26,872 nucleotides of DNA. Source: a virus. Below are positions 13,837 through 21,183 of the stretch, in pieces; position 1 is the stretch's first letter; each line of letters opens with the position of its first letter. Position numbers and translations under genes: made by a program. The notes below the pieces were generated by a model, which ran no database searches, had not been told where the DNA came from, and was given only the letters and a program-made list of their open reading frames with translations. The stretch is from the IMG/VR virus record IMGVR_UViG_3300032665_000163, positions 1-26,872 of that record. The stretch is one strand, 5' to 3'.

Positions 13837-14706
13837 TCAGCTGAGTTGAATTTCTCGTTGCCACTGTGTTTCAAATGCCGTTTTACTTAGTTGTTTGCTA
13901 CAATTTCTAGCACAGACTGGATTTGGATTATCTGTACGCCAAGTTTCTTTTACTGTGGCCAAATCATCTGTGATAAAATCCGTTTGCCTACTGCCTAACC
14001 AACAGCAAGGACTAAGACGCCCCTGAGCATCCATGTACATACTTTTTTCAGCCAGGGCGTGACATTCAATTTTACCCGTAGTTTCAACCACAGGCAGTTG
14101 CCAATGTACCGGTGCTTCTAAACGATCCACCAACGGACGCTTACTAACTTTGGCACGGAACCACTTGAAACCCATTTCACGAGCTAGTTGTTCGCAGGCA
14201 TCTACTTGATGTTCGTTGTGACGATATACCAACATGTCCCAGTGTGCTTTACCCCCAGCGGCAATAAAAGATTCTACATTGCTCATCAGCTTGGCCCAAT
14301 TACTATTTTTACGATATATTGCATTAGTATCTTCTAGGCCGTCTATGCTGAATACACAGTAATCTTTGGGCTGGTTAAACAATTTGCCTAGCTCGTACCA
14401 CCAAAATGTGCTTTGTAAGGCACCATTTGAATTCATGCCTAGCACAATATCTGGATTTACTGTTCTAAAATAACGATAAATCTCTAAAGTATAGTAGCCA
14501 GCGGCAGGATCTCCATAGTCTCCGCACATGAACATTTTGTCCAGCCCTTTGATCACACGATCTGAAAATTTTCTCTGTATGTGTTCAATCTTAAGCTGAT
14601 GCTTGTTAGATTTATTGAAGTTAGGATCAGTTTCGCGAGCGCATAACGGGCAGGCCAACTGACAAACATCTGTGGGTTCTATGTGAAGTACTTTAACTCT
14701 ACGCAA
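13837..14706 (-). CDS. Radical SAM protein with SPASM-like C-terminal cysteines
   Basis: 289 aa. The radical SAM cluster motif is C15-x3-C19-x2-C22 (EPTDVCQLACPLCARE). CGDYGDP (61-67) takes the place of the SAM-binding GGE motif, and SIDGLEDTNAIYR (120-132) is typical of peptide-modifying members. The C-terminus has C215, C234-C235, C265 and C269, which could hold an auxiliary Fe-S cluster as in SPASM proteins. Such enzymes often modify peptides or proteins; the substrate here is unknown. No upstream ATG exists. The likely start is TTG at 14706, overlapping the end of gp46 by 8 nt, so expression is coupled to the recombination operon. No candidate precursor peptide was recognised next to it. 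Confidence 0.85.
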   Translation of the reverse strand: MRRVKVLHIEPTDVCQLACPLCARETDPNFNKSNKHQLKIEHIQRKFSDRVIKGLDKMFMCGDYGDPAAGYYTLEIYRYFRTVNPDIVLGMNSNGALQSTFWWYELGKLFNQPKDYCVFSIDGLEDTNAIYRKNSNWAKLMSNVESFIAAGGKAHWDMLVYRHNEHQVDACEQLAREMGFKWFRAKVSKRPLVDRLEAPVHWQLPVVETTGKIECHALAEKSMYMDAQGRLSPCCWLGSRQTDFITDDLATVKETWRTDNPNPVCARNCSKQLSKTAFETQWQREIQLS

Positions 14707-16462
14707 TTTCTACATCCGTATTATAACTGGTAAAACCGTTTTCTTTGACTACCTTGAGTATGTTCTCGACACGGCCTGCTAGTTCATCTCTATGACTTAC
14801 TAACCAAATACTCTTGTGTCGTTCTCTACTCATTTGTTTTAACAAGGCCAAACTAGATTCAACACCTTGTGTGTCTAGCCCGTTGTCAATCATTTCGTCT
14901 ATAAACAACAGATTGATTGGCTGATAGAGACTTTCGAATACATCTCTAAAGGCCCAACTCATTGATAATATTAGTCGATTACGCTCACCACGACTCAAGT
15001 TATCAAAATCTAATTCACGACCCAGCTCTTCAATGCTGACAGTTAAGTCGTTTTGGAATACCACTGTATGTGGCAAGCCTACACGATCTAAATAGTGTGT
15101 TAGTCTAGCATTAAGATAGGATAAATTTTGCTCAATAATCTTCTTACGGATAAACGAATCTTTGCTAGTCAGCAATTTGAGCAAGAAATCTTGGTGTTCT
15201 TGCAAGCGAGTAAGTTCATTGAGTGTGTCATAGTTTACTTCCTGCAAGGCTTGATTCTTCATGTCCTCAATTTGTTCTACATAAGGATCTACTTCGGCTA
15301 TTTTGGCAGATAATTGTGTTTGCAAGTTTGCCAAGTTAGCCTGATGTTTAATAGCATCTTCTTCTTTATCGTAGAACATTCGAGGCGGTTTACCTAACAC
15401 GCCCAGGGTTTCGAGGGCAGTCTGTAGGTCTGATAAGAGTTGTGTATGCTCTTGGCTTGCCGCTCTCGATGTTGCCAGATCTTTCTGCTTACCTTCCAGG
15501 ACCTGTTGGTGCTTCGAGTCGTGGAACGCTTGACCGCATGTGTGACAGGTGTGAGACTCAAGCGACGCAATCTCTTTCTCCAGTTTGACAATGGCTTTAG
15601 TTTCCCTGTCGGCGTCAATTTTAGCTCGGCTAATAGCGCCCGATAGTTCATTGATATCTTTGCGTTTTTGATCCCAAGCAGTATGCGCTCTGTGTGCATC
15701 AATCTCCGCTTCAATGTCGATCTCCTTGAGGCTCGAAAGCGCGGCCTCAATTTTAGTTGTCTCTTCTTCATGTTTAGTTACCCACAGTCCTTGTCTGCGT
15801 TTTAGCGACTCAATTTGCTCTTCAATGCGCTTATTGGCCTCCTGCACAGCACGAATACGAAATTCTTCTTGTGTAATAGCGTCTTTGGTTTCTTTGTTAA
15901 TTTCTTTGATACGATCAGCTCGTTCTGACAGCATAGTGATACCCAGTAGCTGTTCAATGATAGTGCGTTGATCGTTGGCTTTAAGACTTAAAAATGGTTC
16001 TGTATAAGTGTTGAGTGCTAGAATATGTTTGAACATATCATGCGATAAACCCAAAGTGCGTTCAATAGCATCCTGTGTTTCTCTTGAGTCACCCTGTGCA
16101 TTGTCCTCTGCAGACTGTTCTTCGTCGTTTACAAAGAACTTTAAGACATTTGGTTTACGACCACGCTCAATTTTATACTGTTTTCCGTTGACACTAAAGT
16201 CTAAGGATACCAGCATGTTCTTGCCGTTGGTTTTGTTGACCAGGTTATCTTTGCGAATATTGCTCAGTGCATTGCCGTATAAAGCATAGCTGAGAGCATT
16301 GATGATGGTAGTTTTGCCTGTACCATTACGCGATCCGTCTCCACCTAGGTCAAGATTTTCACCTAATACCAAGGTCAAGTCGCTACGGTCAAAGTCAATA
16401 CCTTGTGTGGCATTACCTACGCTCATAAAATTACGAACGGTTAAATTTTTAATTTGTATCAT
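14699..16462 (-). CDS. gp46: Recombination endonuclease subunit gp46 (Rad50/SbcC-like ATPase)
   Basis: 587 aa. Walker A is GENLDLGGDGSRNGTGKTT (34-52). A central coiled coil (about 185-430) is interrupted by a zinc-hook CHTCG (C306, C309). The ABC signature LSRGE is at 489-493, Walker B LLFIDE at 518-523 and the D-loop NGLD follows. With gp47 it forms the Mre11/Rad50-like nuclease that resects DNA ends for recombination-dependent replication and host DNA breakdown. The ATG overlaps the gp47 stop by 4 nt (ATGA). Confidence 0.96.
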   Translation of the reverse strand: MIQIKNLTVRNFMSVGNATQGIDFDRSDLTLVLGENLDLGGDGSRNGTGKTTIINALSYALYGNALSNIRKDNLVNKTNGKNMLVSLDFSVNGKQYKIERGRKPNVLKFFVNDEEQSAEDNAQGDSRETQDAIERTLGLSHDMFKHILALNTYTEPFLSLKANDQRTIIEQLLGITMLSERADRIKEINKETKDAITQEEFRIRAVQEANKRIEEQIESLKRRQGLWVTKHEEETTKIEAALSSLKEIDIEAEIDAHRAHTAWDQKRKDINELSGAISRAKIDADRETKAIVKLEKEIASLESHTCHTCGQAFHDSKHQQVLEGKQKDLATSRAASQEHTQLLSDLQTALETLGVLGKPPRMFYDKEEDAIKHQANLANLQTQLSAKIAEVDPYVEQIEDMKNQALQEVNYDTLNELTRLQEHQDFLLKLLTSKDSFIRKKIIEQNLSYLNARLTHYLDRVGLPHTVVFQNDLTVSIEELGRELDFDNLSRGERNRLILSMSWAFRDVFESLYQPINLLFIDEMIDNGLDTQGVESSLALLKQMSRERHKSIWLVSHRDELAGRVENILKVVKENGFTSYNTDVEIA

Positions 16463-17475
16463 AGGCTTCGGTAAATTTGTAACAGCAACTTATTATCGTA
16501 AAACTCAGACTCGATATTGGTAATTTGATCTGTTACAATTTGATCAACACTTTCAAAATGCACTTCTCCAGGAGCTAAATCTACTTCAACTCCAGTGTTC
16601 TTAACAGGAATCAGGGCCATTTCTCGCAAGTTATGATCTCTAATAAATGTTTCTTTGATAAAGTTAGCTTCTTCGTAGCTGATGTCAATGTCTAATTCTA
16701 CACGAACATGCATGTTGGGCGCAAGTATTTTGGAACCTTGATCAATAGCCGTACTCAATTTCATAACTCGATACAAGGGTTGTCCTGGCCAAGCATAGTA
16801 TTTTTCTTTTTCTCCCCACTCTAAAATCATCATGCCACGCTGATCATCGCCGGCATCAGCAAAGTTATGAGGGAAGCAGTTTCCGATATAATTGATATTT
16901 TTCTTACTTTGTCTAAGATGAAAATGCCCAGAATATACCGATTCAAATCCGTGAAAGCTTTCGACCTTGACTTCGCCGTGATCTGGCATTTCTACCATGG
17001 CATTCATCTTAAAATGCGGAAGCTCAAAGTGTCCAAACATATATTTGCCAGACAGTTTGGGCAATCGTTTATGATCGTCTCCGACTAGCCAAGGCGCAAT
17101 AACTACATCGCCTTCATGAAACCAATCGTTGACAATTATGATGTTAGGAATGTGTTTAGCCCATTCAGCGCCGTGAATGTCTCGTTTGTCACGATAATAT
17201 AAATCGTGATTGCCAGGAATAAAGTAAAACTTATCAAAGGCCCTGGACAACTTTTCCAGTGCTTGTACACTAAACTGTAAGGTTTGTAAGTTGATACTAG
17301 CACGATGGTTGTGCCAATCGCCTAGAAAGAATCCAGTTTCACAACCTTCTTCTTTGGCTTTGGCGATGGCCCAATCCACAAATGCTTCACAGTCACGATT
17401 GTGGACCAAACTGTTTGATTTGAGTCCCCAATGTATATCGGTAAAAACCGCAGCCTTCTTGAATAGATTTGTCAT
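16459..17475 (-). CDS. gp47: Recombination endonuclease subunit gp47 (Mre11/SbcD-like nuclease)
   Basis: 338 aa. It has the calcineurin-like phosphoesterase motifs in order: FTDIHWG (D13, H15), LGDWHNH (D53, H55), PGNHD (N89, H90, D91), FGHFE (H149) and SGHFH (H184, H186), which would bind two metal ions. It is the nuclease partner of gp46. The start is 4 nt after the gp55 stop, with no strong Shine-Dalgarno, consistent with re-initiation within the gp55-gp47-gp46 operon. Confidence 0.96.
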   Translation of the reverse strand: MTNLFKKAAVFTDIHWGLKSNSLVHNRDCEAFVDWAIAKAKEEGCETGFFLGDWHNHRASINLQTLQFSVQALEKLSRAFDKFYFIPGNHDLYYRDKRDIHGAEWAKHIPNIIIVNDWFHEGDVVIAPWLVGDDHKRLPKLSGKYMFGHFELPHFKMNAMVEMPDHGEVKVESFHGFESVYSGHFHLRQSKKNINYIGNCFPHNFADAGDDQRGMMILEWGEKEKYYAWPGQPLYRVMKLSTAIDQGSKILAPNMHVRVELDIDISYEEANFIKETFIRDHNLREMALIPVKNTGVEVDLAPGEVHFESVDQIVTDQITNIESEFYDNKLLLQIYRSL

Positions 17476-17479
17476 CTAG

Positions 17480-18391
17480 TTATTGTACTATATCATCACC
17501 TGATGTTACAATGACTTCTACGCCAAAATTAGGATCTTTCTTTCCTGCGTTCTGACGAGTCCAGGATGGATTCAGGCCGGCCTGCTCTAACATGTCGTCA
17601 CGAATGTTTTGATTTTTCTTTTCTAAATTAAGAATACGAGTGAACGAATTAGTGATAGCCGCTGTATAGTAAGCAAACGGGTTCTGACTCTTGCTTTCAT
17701 CAAACTGTAGGCCAATCTGACTTAACTGTAATAAGGCTTGTCCACGCATTTCTTCATTGTAAGTATAACCACGCCAGTTGCTACGAGTAGCGTATCTTTC
17801 ACACAATTTCATAAACATTGTAGCTAATGTGCGTGTCATTTGACCGTGATCTTTTGAAAACTCTCCGTGTTCAAAATCACCAATCCAATGACTTTTTCCT
17901 ACCTGTACTAGCTCTTTATTTTCGGTTAAACGATAGTGATAGAACGGCGGAAAAGGCAATCTAATGTGCTTAGGATCCAGCACAGGCTCGTCAATTAAGT
18001 CCGCTAACGGGTCTTCTGGCTCTAGCTCTAGCTCGAAAATATCTTCAATTTTCTTCTTTTTAGCTGTGGTCTTTGGCACTTTTTTTGGTGCCATAGGTAT
18101 GTGATCCCAGCAGGTAACACGGAAAACTAAGTCAGTATTTGGAATCTTTTTAGGATCAACTACTACACCAGTTTCGCGTTTAATGCGATCTGCACGATTA
18201 CGGCGTGCTTCTGCAATGGTACGCTGATTGATCTTTAGTGTAGTAGGCAAAATAATATCGTATTGATGATCGTTTACTGGATCCAAATATGAACAATATG
18301 TATTTTTGCTAAGGTGTATCTGCTTCAGGATATCTCTGTTATTGAGATAATTTACTTTTGATGGTGTTTTAACAACGGGGGAATTAGCCAC
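17480..18391 (-). CDS. gp55: Late transcription sigma factor (T4 gp55-like)
   Basis: 303 aa, GTG start at 18391 with AGGAG nine bases upstream. The C-terminal half contains FMKLCERYATRSNWRGYTYN, MRGQALLQLSQIGLQFDESK and NPFAYYTAAITNSFTRILNL, the sigma-like core of the T4 gp55 family that directs host RNA polymerase to late promoters. The protein is longer than T4 gp55 (185 aa) because of an N-terminal extension. This includes a region with LPTTLKINQRTIAEARRNRA, a lysine patch and an acidic stretch (about residues 100-150). It is the first gene of a tight operon with gp47, gp46 and the radical SAM gene. Confidence 0.93.
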   Translation of the reverse strand: MANSPVVKTPSKVNYLNNRDILKQIHLSKNTYCSYLDPVNDHQYDIILPTTLKINQRTIAEARRNRADRIKRETGVVVDPKKIPNTDLVFRVTCWDHIPMAPKKVPKTTAKKKKIEDIFELELEPEDPLADLIDEPVLDPKHIRLPFPPFYHYRLTENKELVQVGKSHWIGDFEHGEFSKDHGQMTRTLATMFMKLCERYATRSNWRGYTYNEEMRGQALLQLSQIGLQFDESKSQNPFAYYTAAITNSFTRILNLEKKNQNIRDDMLEQAGLNPSWTRQNAGKKDPNFGVEVIVTSGDDIVQ

Positions 18392-18417
18392 TAGTTGAAT
18401 CTCCTAATTTGTTATTT

Positions 18418-18445
18418 ATTGTAGCATAAAAACCACAGTTGTCAA
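18418..18445 (-). promoter_or_regulatory. Sigma70-type promoter for the gp55-gp47-gp46 operon
   Basis: On the minus strand a perfect TTGACA (18445-18440) is separated by 16 nt from TACAAT (18423-18418), with a TG one base before the -10 box (extended -10). Transcription would start near 18411, about 20 nt upstream of the GTG start of gp55. A strong host-type promoter is what an early or middle gene for the late sigma factor needs. AATAAATAA overlaps the downstream edge and might also act as a late-type box. Confidence 0.65.
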
Positions 18446-18480
18446 CCTTTTAATCATTAAATTAGCCTATTTTCTTGACG

Positions 18481-18490
18481 GTAAATATAG
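18481..18490 (+). promoter_or_regulatory. Possible late promoter box for the baseplate module
   Basis: GTAAATATAG lies 16-25 nt upstream of the ATG at 18506, with AGGA between. It resembles but does not equal TATAAATA. The same GTAAATATA occurs on the minus strand at 4984-4976 upstream of the acidic core gene. No sigma70-like pair with proper spacing is seen here. Weak call based on position and recurrence. Confidence 0.25.
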
Positions 18491-18505
18491 TATAGGAAAA
18501 CAATA

Positions 18506-19489
18506 ATGACGGTTCCAGCAAGCCAAATAGATACATCACCAGCACCGGTTAGCCCAGAGGTTGATCCACAGGCAAGCCTAAGTGCTGGCGAAACAATCGT
18601 TAGCGATAGTGAAATTGTTACTCCACCAGTTAATCCAAACACTGGTATTACAGTCAAAACTAAAAGTGCTCAACAACAGCAAAACAGGTCTACACAGTTA
18701 AATCAAAGTAACAACTTTGACTGGCGTGTCAAGCTGAGTCTAGCACCTAACGCAAATTATCTGTACAAGTCCAGCGATGCGGCCACAGGTATTCTGTATC
18801 CTTTGCAGGCTACCAATGGTGTTATATTTCCGTATACTCCAGAAATTTCAACAGCCTACAGAGCCAAGTACAGTGAATATGATCTTACGCACAGCAACTA
18901 TCGTGGCTACTTTTATCAAAACAGTTACACTGATACAGTGAATATCAAAGGAACTTTCACAGCACAAAGTACCGAAGAAGCCAACTACCTATTGGCAGTG
19001 ATACACTTTTTTAGATCTGTAACTAAAATGTTTTATGGTCAAGATACCAACGCTGGCGCACCACCACCTATAGTATTTTTGTCTGGTTATGGAAATTTCC
19101 AATTTAACAATCACCCGTTGTTGGTTACACAGTTTAACTATACCTTGCCGGCAGATGTAGACTACATCCGTGCTCGCAGTTCTAGTCAGCTCAATGTTAA
19201 CCTAAACAGTTTAAGAGCAGTTCAAAGTACTACCACAGCGGCCAACCCTATTTCAGCTAGTCTAAGTAGATTGGCAGCAGCCTTTACTACCAAAGGTGCA
19301 TTGAACCCGGCGGCCAGTCCAAATACTCTTGGATCAACCACAACCGGCACAGCAACACCGACTTATGTTCCAACAAAGATAGATATCAACTTAACCTTGT
19401 TGCCTGTACAGAGTCGCGCCCAGGTCAGTCAACAATTCAGTTTTGGAAAATTTGCTAACGGCGATCTTCTTAGAGGAGGCTTTTGGTAA
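18506..19489 (+). CDS. gp48: Baseplate tail-tube cap protein (T4 gp48/gp54-like)
   Basis: 327 aa. The first 70 residues are Pro/Ser/Gln-rich and probably disordered. The body has the family pattern FPYTPEISTAYRAKY, LTHSNYRGYFYQNSYTDTVN, FTAQSTEEANYLLAVIHFFR, KMFYGQD, PPPIVFLSGYGNFQFNNHPL and LPADVDYI. This part forms the ring on which the tail tube starts to polymerise. The choice of gp48 over its paralogue gp54 is by resemblance to environmental phage annotations and is not certain. It is the first gene of the rightward baseplate operon. Confidence 0.85.
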   Translation: MTVPASQIDTSPAPVSPEVDPQASLSAGETIVSDSEIVTPPVNPNTGITVKTKSAQQQQNRSTQLNQSNNFDWRVKLSLAPNANYLYKSSDAATGILYPLQATNGVIFPYTPEISTAYRAKYSEYDLTHSNYRGYFYQNSYTDTVNIKGTFTAQSTEEANYLLAVIHFFRSVTKMFYGQDTNAGAPPPIVFLSGYGNFQFNNHPLLVTQFNYTLPADVDYIRARSSSQLNVNLNSLRAVQSTTTAANPISASLSRLAAAFTTKGALNPAASPNTLGSTTTGTATPTYVPTKIDINLTLLPVQSRAQVSQQFSFGKFANGDLLRGGFW

Positions 19490-19492
19490 TCC

Positions 19493-19792
19493 ATGGCTAC
19501 ATACGATACTTCAAGTCCTTACTATTCTACACAGTTTAGTCAATTCTTTTTGGATACCATGGTCAATAGACCTATTCCAAAGTTACCGGACGATCAATAC
19601 TGGCAAATAAATTTAACATATCAATACCGTCCTGACTTGTTGGCCCACGACTTATATAATAACTCAGGTCTTTGGTGGGTATTCTATCAACGAAATCCTA
19701 ATACATTGACAGCACCGCCATTGGATTTTAAATCTGGAACACTAATTTACCTACCAAAGATTACTACTCTCCAAAGCGTATTAGGAATATAA
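19493..19792 (+). CDS. gp53: Baseplate wedge protein (T4 gp53-like), short form
   Basis: 99 aa against 196 in T4. Typical segments are QINLTYQYRPDLLAHDLYNN, SGLWWVFYQRNPNTL and a C-terminal FKSGTLIYLPK, which looks like the LysM-like end of gp53 proteins. It would bridge wedge components in the baseplate. The gene starts 3 nt after gp48, with a Shine-Dalgarno-like GAGGAGG inside the end of gp48. Confidence 0.8.
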   Translation: MATYDTSSPYYSTQFSQFFLDTMVNRPIPKLPDDQYWQINLTYQYRPDLLAHDLYNNSGLWWVFYQRNPNTLTAPPLDFKSGTLIYLPKITTLQSVLGI

Positions 19793-19793
19793 T

Positions 19794-21182
19794 ATGACTA
19801 CCAGTAGCTCTAATGTAGGTAATGTCCTAGTTTATTCAGCATCGCAGGTAAATCAAATTTTGCCTGTGGCCAGCGCCGGTGACATTGCAGCCTCTACAGG
19901 AGCCACAGTCATACCTAAAGCGACGGTGACAGTGGAAGCCGCACCTAGTAATATTGAGTACGGCACAAATCCTCCAACTGTAAGTATTCAGCAAACACAA
20001 GGTGTTAGTATTCCTCCAGCAGGAACTGCCATTGGGTTAAATGCAAATAACGGACCAATTGGATTTAGCCCCTTAGTAACATCTGGAATAGGTATTAATG
20101 CAGGTACTGCACAGGCCACAACCGCCACAACCAGCTTAGGTGTTGGTGCTATTGAGGACAGCGGCTATGGAAACACTTCAACTGCACAGACAACTATAAA
20201 TGCAACATCTGCGACTACAATTATTACTCCTCAGGCAAATGTCTTAGACCAGTATGCTAGTTACACTTATAATTTAGGATGGTATTTGTTAACGGCTGAA
20301 CAAGTAAGGAATTTACAATCAGGTGGTTCTCCAAATCCTAATACTTGGTATCTAATTGCTCGTAGCGGTGGAGCACCGGCAACAAATACATCTGGGCAAA
20401 ACATATCTCCTGGTAATAATGGACAACCATCTGAACCTGCCGGCACGGCCGCCACACAATCTATAAACACCAGTGTTACAGGTCGTGCCCCTGGATTTAG
20501 TTTAGATTATTACATGGATAATCTAAACATCACTCAAGTAGTATCACAAGGGGGCACCGGCGGACCTTATCAAACCAGTGCAATGGATTTTATGGTAACA
20601 GAGCCAAACGGCATTACTTTGTATAATAATCTATACACTGCGGTAACCAGCATTTATCCTAACGCAGGAACAGATGGTGATAAAACAAATCCAGCTAGTT
20701 GGCAAAATGCTATGTACTGTATGGTCATAAAATTTTATGGGTACGACGAGCACGGAAATTTAATTACCAATCCGGGAAGATCTGGAAGCCTAGGCTCGGC
20801 AAACAACAGCGACCCAAAAGCTATATTAGTCAAATACATACCTTTTCAGATTACTGCAATTAAAGCCACAATAGCCAACAAACAAATTGAATATCATATT
20901 GAATGTGCTTCATTAGGAACTATTGCTCCAATGAGTAGTGCTAGAGGAACTATACCATTCCCAATTGAAGTGTCGGGTGTAACTGTTAGTGATGTGTTGT
21001 CGGGGAGTTCAGGTTCCGGCAATACTGTAGCTACTGGCAACGATGGCCGTCAATCGACTCCACAAAATACTCCAGCTACAGCTAGTCAGGTGACAGGAAC
21101 TACATCTGCACAAACAGTTACATATTTGAATTCTGTAGCATCTGGATATAATAGTCCTCTTGGCGAAAGCGTAGGAACTTAA
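19794..21182 (+). CDS. Baseplate/hub structural protein, first of two adjacent large proteins
   Basis: 462 aa. The first 150 residues are Ala/Thr/Gly-rich. A folded-looking core follows from about 215: PGFSLDYYMDNLNITQVVSQ, FMVTEPNGITLYNNLYTAV, MVIKFYGYDEHGN, ILVKYIPFQITAIKATI and IEYHIECASLG. The 'TEPNGITL...FYGYDEHG...KYIPF' pattern recurs in large structural proteins encoded just before gp5 in T4-like environmental phages (annotated as VrlC-like or simply structural), as I recall. Together with the next gene it probably fills the gp27-type hub or neighbouring role. AGGA precedes the ATG by six bases. Confidence 0.65.
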   Translation: MTTSSSNVGNVLVYSASQVNQILPVASAGDIAASTGATVIPKATVTVEAAPSNIEYGTNPPTVSIQQTQGVSIPPAGTAIGLNANNGPIGFSPLVTSGIGINAGTAQATTATTSLGVGAIEDSGYGNTSTAQTTINATSATTIITPQANVLDQYASYTYNLGWYLLTAEQVRNLQSGGSPNPNTWYLIARSGGAPATNTSGQNISPGNNGQPSEPAGTAATQSINTSVTGRAPGFSLDYYMDNLNITQVVSQGGTGGPYQTSAMDFMVTEPNGITLYNNLYTAVTSIYPNAGTDGDKTNPASWQNAMYCMVIKFYGYDEHGNLITNPGRSGSLGSANNSDPKAILVKYIPFQITAIKATIANKQIEYHIECASLGTIAPMSSARGTIPFPIEVSGVTVSDVLSGSSGSGNTVATGNDGRQSTPQNTPATASQVTGTTSAQTVTYLNSVASGYNSPLGESVGT

Positions 21183-21183
21183 G

